Positions 54,121-62,041 of a stretch of 64,000 nt of DNA are shown piece after piece. Position numbers and translations under genes: made by a program. Position 1 is the first letter of the stretch. Each line of letters begins with the position of its first letter. The notes beneath the pieces are model-generated. The model made no database searches. It saw nothing but the letters and a program-made list of their open reading frames with translations, and was not told the origin of the DNA. Source of the DNA: JAFDVL01 sp963794955 (GTDB taxonomy: Bacteria; Acidobacteriota; Blastocatellia; RBC074); contig CAWCGF010000004.1 in the NCBI GenBank assembly GCA_963794955.1, positions 62,001-126,000 of the forward strand. Reading direction: 5' to 3'.

Positions 54121-54305
54121 GAAGCGGGGAGCGCAAGCGTTGAGGCGAATCTCCGCTTTTATCCGTTGAATCCGCGCTGCACATCACACCAAAGATGAGA
54201 CTAAAGGCAATTTTTTTCCGATGTGAACATTTTTTCTCGCCCCTTCCCCCTTACTAATCAAGGTTGATCCGTATAATCGCTACGCAACTTTTCAAAGGAG
54301 TCATT

Positions 54306-54477
54306 ATGAAGATTGCAACAGAACTTTCCCGGCGAAGCACTAAATGCGAAAGACCGCTTGTTGCAAAGCGCCGCACCCAATCAGGCCACGCTCAGCGCCC
54401 AAGTAGAACCCGCCAGGAAAGGATTGGAACCAGACTCGCTGTTGGTCACCTGGGACATTGTTCTCACACGGGGCTAA
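54306..54477 (+). pseudogene. Frameshifted short ORF behind a good ribosome site
   Basis: AAAGGAG precedes an ATG at 54306, and TATAAT lies at 54272-54277. In the ATG frame the product is Arg-rich and unconvincing (MKIATELSRRSTKCERPLVA). One base on, the frame reads FPGEALNAKDRLLQSAAPNQ and ends LLVTWDIVLTRG before TAA. The shifted frame looks more like a real protein, so a gene may have lost frame just after its start. Identity unknown. Confidence 0.3.
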
Positions 54478-54549
54478 CGAGTAGAGGCTGCGGCTACGGA
54501 GTTCATATTATTGATGGCGGCTATTAAGCTGCATAACGGAGAAAATAAC

Positions 54550-55119
54550 ATGGCAAAACCAACAAAATTCGCGCACGTCGTCTATCAAACCCGACGCTTC
54601 GAGGAAATGCTGCACTGGTATCAATCCGTCTTCGAGGCAACCGTAGTCTATCAAAATCCAGCCCTCGCCTTTCTCACCTATGATGACGAACATCATCGGT
54701 TCGCGTTTATTAATCTGTCGGTCTTCAAACCCGACGGAGCAGACACGGGCGCGCGCGGCGATGTTGGCGTCAATCACACGGCGTATACCTACGCGCATCT
54801 GGGCGACCTGCTCGACACTTACGCGCGGCTCAAGCACGCGGGCCTCACACCCTATTGGCCGATTCATCACGGGATCACGCTTTCGCTCTACTATCGAGAC
54901 CCGGACGGCAATCGCCTGGAGTTTCAGGTAGACGCCTGTCCGGTCGAAGAGGCCAATGCATATATGCGCAGCGACGCTTTTGCCGCGAACCCCGTCGGGG
55001 TCGAGATTGACCCGGAAGCATTGCTCGCACAGTACCGCAGTGGCGTGCCGGTGGAACAACTACTTATCAAACCGGAAGGGGCAATGTCGCCCATCCCAGC
55101 CGAACACGGCGTAGGCTGA
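54550..55119 (+). CDS. VOC-family (glyoxalase/dioxygenase fold) protein
   Basis: A 189-residue protein with GGAG upstream of ATG 54550. Two betaalphabetabetabeta units carry the usual metal ligands: H in KFAHVVYQTRRFEEMLHWYQ, H in VGVNHTAYTYAHLGDLLD, and E in DPDGNRLEFQVDA. The pattern resembles the extradiol-dioxygenase/catechol-2,3-dioxygenase-like branch, with a C-terminal extension IDPEALLAQYRSGVPVEQLL common in uncharacterised members. Substrate unknown. It is the only intact gene in a stretch of broken ones. Confidence 0.9.
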   Translation: MAKPTKFAHVVYQTRRFEEMLHWYQSVFEATVVYQNPALAFLTYDDEHHRFAFINLSVFKPDGADTGARGDVGVNHTAYTYAHLGDLLDTYARLKHAGLTPYWPIHHGITLSLYYRDPDGNRLEFQVDACPVEEANAYMRSDAFAANPVGVEIDPEALLAQYRSGVPVEQLLIKPEGAMSPIPAEHGVG

Positions 55120-55179
55120 TACCTCGTTGCGCAAAGCAGCCAGGCTCACTGGCTGGTTGAGAGAAATTGGTGGTAATGA

Positions 55180-55211
55180 AAAGTGGCACGGACTGTAGCC
55201 CATGCCACTTT
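55180..55211. repeat. Small hairpin before the ankyrin gene
   Basis: AAAGTGGCA (55180-55188) pairs with TGCCACTTT (55203-55211); the inner CGG/CCC nearly extends it. It sits just before GAGGAAG, the ribosome site of the ankyrin gene, and could shield it. Confidence 0.45.
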
Positions 55212-55229
55212 CTGAGGAAGAAACTACGA

Positions 55230-56184
55230 ATGCGTAGAAAATTAAATCACACGAATCGCCTTCTCATGCTCGTCGCGATGTCGCTGTTCGGTATGGCGTC
55301 GGCGCTGGCGCAAAATCATTCTCAGCCACTAAACACTGCTATCCGCGACGGCGATCTGAAGCAAGTCAAAACCTTGCTTGCCAAAGGCGCTGCCATCAAT
55401 GCGCCAGGATGCCAATGGCACGACGCCGTTGATGTATGCCGTCCTCAACGCTGGAGCTGATTGCGTGCAGCTCTTGCTGGACAAGGGAGCCGATCCCAAC
55501 CTCAGCAATAAGGCCGGTGCCACCGCGCTGATGTGGGCCGTGAATGATTTGAAGAAAGTCCAATTGCTGCTCGCCAAAGGTGCGAATGTGAATGCGGTTA
55601 GCAAAGACGGGAAATCTCCGCTGCGGATCGCTGTCAACCTTCCCCATTCGCTGCCGGTGGTGAAGGCGCTGTTGGCGAAAGGAGCCAATGTCAACCAGGC
55701 GGATAAGCGCGAATTCACGCCACTGATCGCAGCAGGTTTCGCGGGGAATCTGGAAATCATTCAACTCCTGCTGGCCCACGGCGCAGACCCTAAGGCGAAA
55801 ACCAAGGACGGTCTCACATACTTGCTCGCCACTACGTACAGCACGAATCTTGCGGCGGTGAAATGGGCCTTGGAACATGGCCTTGAGGTTAACAAGAAAG
55901 AAGACTTCCTGACCGAACCTGCCATCAGTGGTGCGCTCGACATCGTGCAATTGCTGCTCTCGAAAGGCGCAAATCCCAATGTCCCTGACAATTTTGGCTA
56001 CACCCCGTTGATGCACGCCGTGCTGACCGAAAGCAGTTCGTTGGCGTTGGTCAGGCTGCTGCTGGAGCAGGGCGCAGACGCAAAAGTTAAAGCCAAAGAT
56101 GGCCTAACAGCGTTGACTTTTGCCAAACGCAAGGGCTGGAGCGAAGTAGTCGCACTCCTGACCAAAACAGGCGCAACCGAATAA
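55230..56184 (+). pseudogene. Exported ankyrin-repeat protein, frameshifted near 55404
   Basis: ATG 55230 has GAGGAAG upstream and encodes a signal peptide (LLMLVAMSLFGMASALAQ) and the first ankyrin repeat (AIRDGDLKQVKTLLAKGAAI). The frame then shifts: after INA the repeat continues one base on as DANGTTPLMYAVLNAGADCV and runs through about seven ankyrin units (LLLDKGADPN, LLAKGANVNA, LLAHGADPKA, LLSKGANPNV, LLEQGADAKV) to TAA at 56184. Removing one C from GCGCCAG at 55401-55407 restores INAQDANGTTPLM. Ankyrin proteins of this type accompany PQQ/cytochrome gene sets in Acidobacteriota. Either a recent pseudogene or a sequencing error. Confidence 0.85.
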
Positions 56185-56207
56185 TTCACCCAGAAAGGAA
56201 TTCCGCA

Positions 56208-57249
56208 ATGAAACGTTTTATTGCCTGCACCATTCTCGTCGTGCCAATGTTGTTCCTGCTGCGCCAATCCGCCGTCCCGCAAACAGAAGACGCGGTGACG
56301 CCGCGCGTTGTGGTCGCAAAAAGCCTGCCGCTGCTGCAAACGCTGGGCACGAAGTTCATCGAAGAAAGCGGTTGTGTCTCCTGTCATAACAATGCGCTTC
56401 CGGCCATGGCGGTCGCGCTTGCCCGCGCGCGTGGCTTCAAGATTAACGAGCAATCTGTGCAAACAGAAAATGCCAAAATCGCGGAACTTTGGGGGGCCAA
56501 ACGGGAGCAATATTTACAAGGGCAAGGCGCTCCCGGCGGCATTGATACGGCCAGCTACATCCTGCTCGGAATGGCCGCCAATGGATTCGCGGCGAATGCC
56601 ACGACCGATGCCGTCGTCCATTATTTAGCGGCACGGCAAACCAAAGCCGGGAATTGGGCGATCACGCTGCGCAGCCGTCCACCGCTCGAAGCCAGTCATT
56701 TCAACGCCACCGCGCTGTCCTTGCGTGCGCTGCAACTTTACGCGCCCAAAGGCCGCAGCACATCCGTCAAGGAACAGGTTGATAAGGCGCGTCAATGGCT
56801 CACCAAAGCAACGCCACAAACAACGGAAGACCGCGTATTTCATCTGTTTGGCTTGCATTGGAGCGGCGCAGACAAAGCGACGAAACAAAAGGCCGTCGCG
56901 CAATTGCTCGCCGAGCAACGCAGCGATGGCGGTTGGGCGCAATTGCCGACGATGGCAAGCGATGCCTTTGCCACGGGGCAATCGCTCGTTGCCCTGCATC
57001 GCGCAGGCGGCTTGCCGACTCACGCTGCGGCCTATCAACGCGGCGTGCAATATTTGCTCAAGACGCTGGAAACCCGATGGAACATGGCATGTCCAAAGCC
57101 GTTCGTTTCCCTTTCAAAAACAATTCGAGGGTGGCTTTCCCTACGGCAAAGATCAGTGGATTTCGGCAGCCGCAACAAGCTGGGCGGTGATGGCGCTGGC
57201 CTTGACGATAGACTCACCGCCCAGTGCTGCCACGCCCCTCACGTGGTAA
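56208..57249 (+). pseudogene. Exported haem-motif/terpene-cyclase-like repeat protein, frameshifted near 57072
   Basis: From ATG 56208: an export segment (ACTILVVPMLFLLRQ), a single c-type haem motif CVSCH at about 61-65 (ESGCVSCHNNALPAMAVALA), then alpha/alpha-barrel repeats like the prenyltransferase/squalene-cyclase repeat (QRSDGGWAQLPTMASDAFAT). In the annotated frame the end is nonsense (RWNMACPKPF...). One base on, it reads PDGTWHVQSRSFPFQKQFEG then GFPYGKDQWISAAATSWAVM, the expected last cyclase repeats, to TAA at 57249. One surplus base in GAAACCC (57069-57075) explains it. Second adjacent gene broken in the same way. Confidence 0.85.
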
Positions 57250-57273
57250 CACAGAATACACAGGAGAAAATTA

Positions 57274-58731
57274 ATGAGTTCATATTGTCCTGAACTGAAA
57301 AGAATTCGCAAAATAATTGCCTCTTACCTTCTCTCGCGCCTGGCCGGTCTGGCGTGCGCGATGTTGCTGGCGTCGCCCGCAGCGCACGGCCAAAAACTAT
57401 CCTGGCCGCAGTTTCGCGGGCCGGATGCGAATCCGGTAGGCGCGCACACCAAACTGGTTGATCGCTGGTCGAAGACAGAGAACGTTGAATGGTCGCAGGA
57501 GATTCCAGGGCGCGGCTGGTCATCGCCGATTGTGACAAGCGGCAAGGTTTATCTGACCACCGCCACGACCGAGGGCAAATCGAAGTCGCCCCAGATGGGG
57601 ACGGAGTACAGCAACGAGTACGTCGCGGAGTTGATGAAACAGGGGCTCTCGCAGGAACAGGTGATGGAGCGAGTGAAGGCGCGAGACATGGAAATGCCGA
57701 ATGAAGTGAAGCTCCATTACTTCCTCTATTGCCTGAACCTGAAGAGCGGCAAGGTGGAATGGCAGCAGGAGTTTTTCACGGGGCACCCTCCGGGCGGGCG
57801 TCATCGCAAGAACAGCTTTACGTCAGAAAGTCCCGTGACCGACGGCAAGTTCGTTTATGTCTATGTGGCGAATCTGGGGGTATGGGCGTTTGACCTGAAG
57901 GGCAAGCAGGTCTGGTCAACGCCGCTCGAAGCGAATCCGATCTATCTCGATTTCGGGACGGGCAGTTCGCCCGCGCTCATTGGGAACCTGCTGATAATCA
58001 TGAGCGACAACGAGAAGCAGCAATACATCGCGGCCTTCGACAAACAGACGGGCAAGCAGGTCTGGCGCACGAATCGGGATGTGGGCGGCAAGGGGCGGCG
58101 GTCAGGGTGGACGACGCCTTTTGTTTGGCGACATGCGCTGCGCACCGAGGTTGTGGCGGTGGGGCCGGGCGAGGCGGTCAGTTACGACCTGACGGGGAAA
58201 GAATTGTGGCGCATGACGGGCATCTCGGACATACCGATTCCGATGCCCTTCGCTTATGACGGCCTGCTTTACATTAACGGCGGGCGGGGAGCCGCACTGT
58301 TCGCGCTTCGTCCCGGCGCTGCGGGCAATATTTCGCTCGGAAAAAATCAGACCTCGAACGAGTACGTCGTCTGGTCGCAGGCGCGCGGCGGGACTTATCT
58401 GCCGACACCAGTCACTTACGAAGGTGGAGTGTACGCGCTGACCGAGACGGGCATCCTCACCCGCTTTGACGCCAAGACTGGCAAGCAAACCTATAAGACA
58501 CGCATTGACCCGGCGGCCACAGCGTTCACGACTTCGCCCTGGGCGTACAACGGCAAGCTGTTCTGCCTGAGCGAAGAAGGCCAGACGTTCGTCATCGCGG
58601 CGGGCGAGACGTTCAAGCTATTACACGTGAATGAACTGGACGAGATGGCGCAGGCGACGCCCGCCATCGTGGGCGAGCGATTGCTGGTACGCACGGAGAC
58701 CCGGCTGTATTCAATTCGTCGCAAAAAATGA
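57274..58731 (+). CDS. Exported PQQ-type beta-propeller protein
   Basis: A 485-residue protein; AGGAG before the ATG; a signal segment SRLAGLACAMLLASPAAHGQ. The mature part starts WPQFRGPDANPVG, the signature of the PQQ-binding-like propeller group (BamB and alcohol dehydrogenase-like). Repeats of the type VYLTTATTEG, LNLKSGKVEWQQEFF, AFDKQTGKQVWRTNRDVGGK and LTRFDAKTGKQTYKTRIDPA are visible. Residues for PQQ or metal cannot be confirmed. An internal charged helix (VAELMKQGLSQEQVMERVKA, about 114-133) interrupts the first blade, which is unusual. Likely co-transcribed with the haem-motif gene 25 nt upstream. Confidence 0.88.
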   Translation: MSSYCPELKRIRKIIASYLLSRLAGLACAMLLASPAAHGQKLSWPQFRGPDANPVGAHTKLVDRWSKTENVEWSQEIPGRGWSSPIVTSGKVYLTTATTEGKSKSPQMGTEYSNEYVAELMKQGLSQEQVMERVKARDMEMPNEVKLHYFLYCLNLKSGKVEWQQEFFTGHPPGGRHRKNSFTSESPVTDGKFVYVYVANLGVWAFDLKGKQVWSTPLEANPIYLDFGTGSSPALIGNLLIIMSDNEKQQYIAAFDKQTGKQVWRTNRDVGGKGRRSGWTTPFVWRHALRTEVVAVGPGEAVSYDLTGKELWRMTGISDIPIPMPFAYDGLLYINGGRGAALFALRPGAAGNISLGKNQTSNEYVVWSQARGGTYLPTPVTYEGGVYALTETGILTRFDAKTGKQTYKTRIDPAATAFTTSPWAYNGKLFCLSEEGQTFVIAAGETFKLLHVNELDEMAQATPAIVGERLLVRTETRLYSIRRKK

Positions 58732-58740
58732 GTAGGCAAA

Positions 58741-58840
58741 GTAGCGCAACCAGCCATGGTTGCGCTGCCGTAAGCGCGACCTCTCCTTGCTAACAAAGAG
58801 CTTGGCGATGTTGCCCCGCAACCATGGCTGGTTGCGCTAC
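58741..58840. repeat. Perfect 24-bp-arm inverted repeat
   Basis: GTAGCGCAACCAGCCATGGT plus TGCG (58741-58764) is mirrored at 58817-58840 with a 52-nt loop. The outer GTAGCGCAA equals the end of the element at 25625, but the core differs. It divides the propeller gene from the cytochrome b gene. Confidence 0.9.
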
Positions 58841-58890
58841 TCTTACTGCGGCAATTCTTTTTCTTGCAAGCCAAGGCTCACTCGAAACGT

Positions 58891-59658
58891 ATGAACGAAT
58901 TACGACTATCACAAGAACAAGTACATAAGCGTTGGGTCAAGCTTTCTCACTGGATCGGAAGCGTGAGTTTCCTCGCGCTGGCCTTCACCGGTTTTGTGAT
59001 TCTGATGGCGCACCCGCGACTGTACTGGGGCGAAGTGGGCAACGATCTGACACCCGCGCTGATTGAACTGCCCATCAGCCGCAACCATCAGCACAGCGGT
59101 TGGGAAAAGCGCGCGCCTTTCTTTCAGGAAGCCGCTTCGCCCGTTAGTGCAAGCCGAACCTTTGAGATTTTCAATCAGAATGGCTGGGGGCGGAGCCTGC
59201 ATTTTCTGGCGGCGTGGTTCCTTGTGCTGACGGGCTTGATCTATTTACTGGCGGGGATTTTCTCTGGTCACTTTCGGCGTCATTTGGTGCCGCGACTGGC
59301 AGAACTCACGCCGCGCCAGTTCTGGCATGAGGTGAAAGAGCACGTGCGCTTGCGGATTCGCGCCGCGACGGGCGGGCCGCAGTATGGGCTGCTGCAAAAA
59401 TGCGCTTATTTCACGGTCGTATTTATTGCGCTGCCCTTGATCGTCGTGACGGGGCTGACGATGTCGCCCGCGATTACCGCTGCGTACCCGTTTCTGTTAC
59501 GCCTGTTCGGCGGGTTCCAATCCGCTCGCACCATTCACTTTTTTGCTTTCGTCGCGCTGATGCTGTTCCTGCTCGGACACGTAGCAATGGTCATTCAGTC
59601 GGGCTTCAAACGCCAGATGCGCGGCATGACTTTCGGGAAAATCCATGAAAATGAATAA
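58891..59658 (+). CDS. Cytochrome b561-type membrane haem protein
   Basis: A 255-residue integral membrane protein with four to five helices: SVSFLALAFTGFVILMA, SLHFLAAWFLVLTGLIYLL, CAYFTVVFIALPLIVVTGLT, and TIHFFAFVALMLFLLGHVAM. Histidines H20, H104, H216 and H230 fall in or beside the helices and are good b-haem ligands. Such subunits (thiosulfate-reductase/FdnI-like) pass electrons between quinones and a periplasmic molybdoenzyme. Its stop overlaps the start of the molybdoprotein gene by 14 nt, so the two form one complex in all likelihood. Confidence 0.9.
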   Translation: MNELRLSQEQVHKRWVKLSHWIGSVSFLALAFTGFVILMAHPRLYWGEVGNDLTPALIELPISRNHQHSGWEKRAPFFQEAASPVSASRTFEIFNQNGWGRSLHFLAAWFLVLTGLIYLLAGIFSGHFRRHLVPRLAELTPRQFWHEVKEHVRLRIRAATGGPQYGLLQKCAYFTVVFIALPLIVVTGLTMSPAITAAYPFLLRLFGGFQSARTIHFFAFVALMLFLLGHVAMVIQSGFKRQMRGMTFGKIHENE

Positions 59659-60403
59659 GCTGATTACCCGTCGTGAAGCGCTGCTTGGAGGATTAACCGC
59701 CGCAAGCGGAATCCTGCTTTCAGGATGCTCAAAAAATCTACCGCCAACCTACGGCAATATTCTGCGTATGGGCGACGTCCTCACGTATAGTGCGCATCGC
59801 ACCCTGCTGCCTGGACAGTCATTGGTGAAGGAATACAGCCATCAGGATATCTCATCATTCCCCGCGACGGGTACGACCAATCCCGGCGATCCTGCCAGGC
59901 ATAAGCCAAGCGAGGTATACCGACAGTTGCAGAGCGGTGGGTTTGCCGATTGGCGACTATCCATCGAAGGACAGGTTGCCAGGCCGGGTTCGTTTTCACT
60001 CGCTGACCTCAAGCGACTCCCGGCGCGGACGCAGATCACCAGGCACACCTGCGAAGAAGGCTGGTCTGCCATTGGTGAATGGACAGGCGTGCCACTGAGC
60101 CGGGTGCTGGACGCCGTGGGGCTGCTGCCCAATGCTCGTTTCGTCAGTTTTTATTCCTACGATGACTGGGCTGACAGCATTGACTTGCTCGACGCCCTGC
60201 ATCCGCAGACGCTGCTCGCCTACGGCATGAACGGACGTGAACTCTCCATCCCACACGGCGCGCCAGTGCGACTGCGAGTGGAAACACAAATGGGCTACAA
60301 GAGCATGAAGTATCTCCAACGCATTGTTGTTAGCAACGAGTTCGACGACGGTGGTGCAAAGGGAAATATACAGAACGGGTGGGCCTGGTACGTGGGCATT
60401 TGA
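59645..60403 (+). CDS. Sulfite-oxidase-type molybdoprotein, Tat/lipoprotein signal
   Basis: A 252-residue molybdopterin-binding enzyme of the sulfite oxidase/MsrP fold. The leader has the twin arginine TRREALLGG and a lipobox-like LLSGC at 24-28, so it is exported folded and may be lipid-anchored. The cofactor cysteine is C136 in RHTCEEGWSAIGEWTG. SFYSYDDWADSIDL and ETQMGYKSMKYLQRI are typical of the fold. It lacks the dimerisation domain of true sulfite oxidases. With the cytochrome b upstream it resembles an MsrPQ-like pair, though the b subunit is of the longer b561 kind. Oxidises or reduces an unknown periplasmic substrate. A second ATG at 59651 is possible. Confidence 0.9.
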   Translation: MKMNKLITRREALLGGLTAASGILLSGCSKNLPPTYGNILRMGDVLTYSAHRTLLPGQSLVKEYSHQDISSFPATGTTNPGDPARHKPSEVYRQLQSGGFADWRLSIEGQVARPGSFSLADLKRLPARTQITRHTCEEGWSAIGEWTGVPLSRVLDAVGLLPNARFVSFYSYDDWADSIDLLDALHPQTLLAYGMNGRELSIPHGAPVRLRVETQMGYKSMKYLQRIVVSNEFDDGGAKGNIQNGWAWYVGI

Positions 60404-60480
60404 AGGCACACGATCCGGGCGATGCCACTTCCACCCACCCCGGTATGATCACCAATGACAATTTCCTCGGAGAAAATCGA

Positions 60481-61902
60481 ATGGTCGGAAAATTAAAGCA
60501 AATGAGTCTGTCTCTCCTGCTCGCCACAATCGTTATCGGTGGCCGCGCCGACGCGCAGTGGGCGCAGTTTCGCGGGCCTAACGGGTCGGGTGTTGATTTG
60601 TCTGCGGGGTATCCGGTCGAGTTTTCGCCAACCAAGAACGTAGCGTGGAAGGCAACGATACCTTATGGGCAGTCATCGCCCATCGTGGTAGGCACGCGGC
60701 TTTACGGCACTGCGAGCGAAGGCGAACGCTTGATTACTTTTTGCCTGGACACTCGCACAGGCCGTGAGCTGTGGCGGCGGGACGTGAAGCGCGAACGAGT
60801 GCAGGGCGCATATAAAGCCAACGATCCGGCGTCGCCTACCCCAACCGCCGACGCGAGCGGAGTCGTAGCTTTCTTCCCTGAATTGGGTTTGGTCTCGTAC
60901 GACAACGGCGGGAAAGAGCGGTGGCGCTACGCCCTCGGCCCCTTCAAAAACTTCTATGGAATGTCAGGTTCGCCAATCATTGCCGGGGGCCTGGTCGTGC
61001 TGGTTTGCGATCAGGTGTCGGGGTCGTTTGTCATTGCGCTCGACCGATTGACCGGACGGCTGCGATGGAAGACTGACCGACCGGGAATGCCGATTGGCTG
61101 GTCAACACCGGTGGTCTTTCAACCGGATGCGACACGCACAGACTTGATCGTACTTGGCTCGACACGGCTTGACGCTTATGACCTCAAAACCGGCATCAAC
61201 CGTTGGTGGCTGCCGCTGGGATCGTCTGGTTCACTTGGGACGCCGTTGATTGATGGCGATACGCTGATGATCTCTACGCTGGGCGGCAGTGAGCCGATGA
61301 TACCGACCTTTGCCTCCGTGCTGGCGAAATATGACAAAGACAAAGACGAGCGTTTGTCATTGGAAGAGTTTCGCAATGATCCAGACCTCGGAGATCAGTT
61401 CGGCTGGATTGATGAAAACGACGACAAAATCATTCTGGCGGCGGAATGGGAGAAAGCGCGCGGCTACGGCCTGGGCGAATGGGGCGCGATTGCCGTGCGA
61501 CCGGGCAACGCGCGTGGACAGCTTACGGCAAGCGCGGTTCGCTGGCGTGTGCAGCAAAATCTCCCGTACATTCCAACACCGCTGCTGTATCAAGGTGTGT
61601 ATTACATGGTGAAAACCGGCGGCATCATCACCTCGCTCGATCCCGCAACCGGTCGCTTGCTGAAGCGGGGACGCAGTCCCAACGCGCTGGGCGATTATTA
61701 CGCCTCACCTGTTGCTGCGGATGGCAAGGTGTTTCTTGCAAATACGGAAGGCAAAATTACCGTTCTCAAAGCGAGCGCGGAGTGGGAGGTGCTGGCCGTC
61801 AACGAAATGGGTGACGAGGTCAGTGCAACGCCTGCCCTGAGCAACGGGCGGGTTTATGTGCGGACACACAGCGCCCTATTCTGCTTCAGCGCCTCGCGGT
61901 AA
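60481..61902 (+). CDS. Exported PQQ-type propeller with EF-hands
   Basis: A 473-residue protein with GGAG before ATG 60481 and a signal peptide (LSLLLATIVIGGRADA). WAQFRGPNGSGVDLSAGYPV is the same propeller signature as in the protein at 57274. Blades are visible through FALDRLTGRLRWKTDRPG-like and GIITSLDPATGRLLKRGRSP stretches. Residues 285-325 insert a pair of EF-hand-like loops: DKDKDERLSLEEF at 285 and DENDDKIILAAEW at 311, predicted calcium sites. The fusion makes a calcium-dependent propeller, as in Planctomycetota and Acidobacteriota. It completes the redox block with the cytochrome b and molybdoprotein genes. Confidence 0.9.
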   Translation: MVGKLKQMSLSLLLATIVIGGRADAQWAQFRGPNGSGVDLSAGYPVEFSPTKNVAWKATIPYGQSSPIVVGTRLYGTASEGERLITFCLDTRTGRELWRRDVKRERVQGAYKANDPASPTPTADASGVVAFFPELGLVSYDNGGKERWRYALGPFKNFYGMSGSPIIAGGLVVLVCDQVSGSFVIALDRLTGRLRWKTDRPGMPIGWSTPVVFQPDATRTDLIVLGSTRLDAYDLKTGINRWWLPLGSSGSLGTPLIDGDTLMISTLGGSEPMIPTFASVLAKYDKDKDERLSLEEFRNDPDLGDQFGWIDENDDKIILAAEWEKARGYGLGEWGAIAVRPGNARGQLTASAVRWRVQQNLPYIPTPLLYQGVYYMVKTGGIITSLDPATGRLLKRGRSPNALGDYYASPVAADGKVFLANTEGKITVLKASAEWEVLAVNEMGDEVSATPALSNGRVYVRTHSALFCFSASR

Positions 61903-61941
61903 GGGTGAAAAAAGCATCTGTTATGTTTGAAGCCAGAAAAA

Positions 61942-62041
61942 AAGGAGGCTAGTCATTATGGCCTCCAGTTCGCCAAGGCGAGGGAAAGCTAATTCCTGCG
62001 ATTTTCAACCAATAATTTGGCCTCCCCTATGGGTTTTATAA
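61942..62041 (+). promoter_or_regulatory. Leader ORF with a self-sequestered ribosome site
   Basis: A perfect AAGGAGG (61942-61948) serves ATG 61958 of a 27-codon frame (MASSSPRRGKANSCDFQPII...) that ends at TAA 62039-62041, inside the transporter gene. GGAGGC (61944-61949) can pair with GCCTCC at 61961-61966, putting the ATG in an 11-nt loop, or with GCCTCCC at 62020-62026 just before the transporter ATG, which has no ribosome site of its own. This looks like a translational switch, or a single-base loss separating the real start from the gene. Confidence 0.5.

Larger units (their letters stand above)
53785..54549. other. Gene-poor junction after the large-gene cluster
   Basis: 765 nt with no intact gene, only the two broken ORFs described separately. 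It also contains the AT-rich run TTTTTTTCCGATG-like stretch near 54210. A boundary where earlier genes decayed. Confidence 0.5.

Noticed and set aside
54264..54527. An 87-codon Arg/Gly-rich gene starting at 54264
   Set aside because: The frame is compositionally unlike protein and the frame one base on is more convincing, so it is treated as a broken ORF.
55380..55420. Programmed ribosomal frameshift in the ankyrin gene
   Set aside because: The site (AATGCGCCAGGATGCC) has no slippery heptamer, internal stop or obvious downstream stimulatory structure. A simple extra base is more likely.
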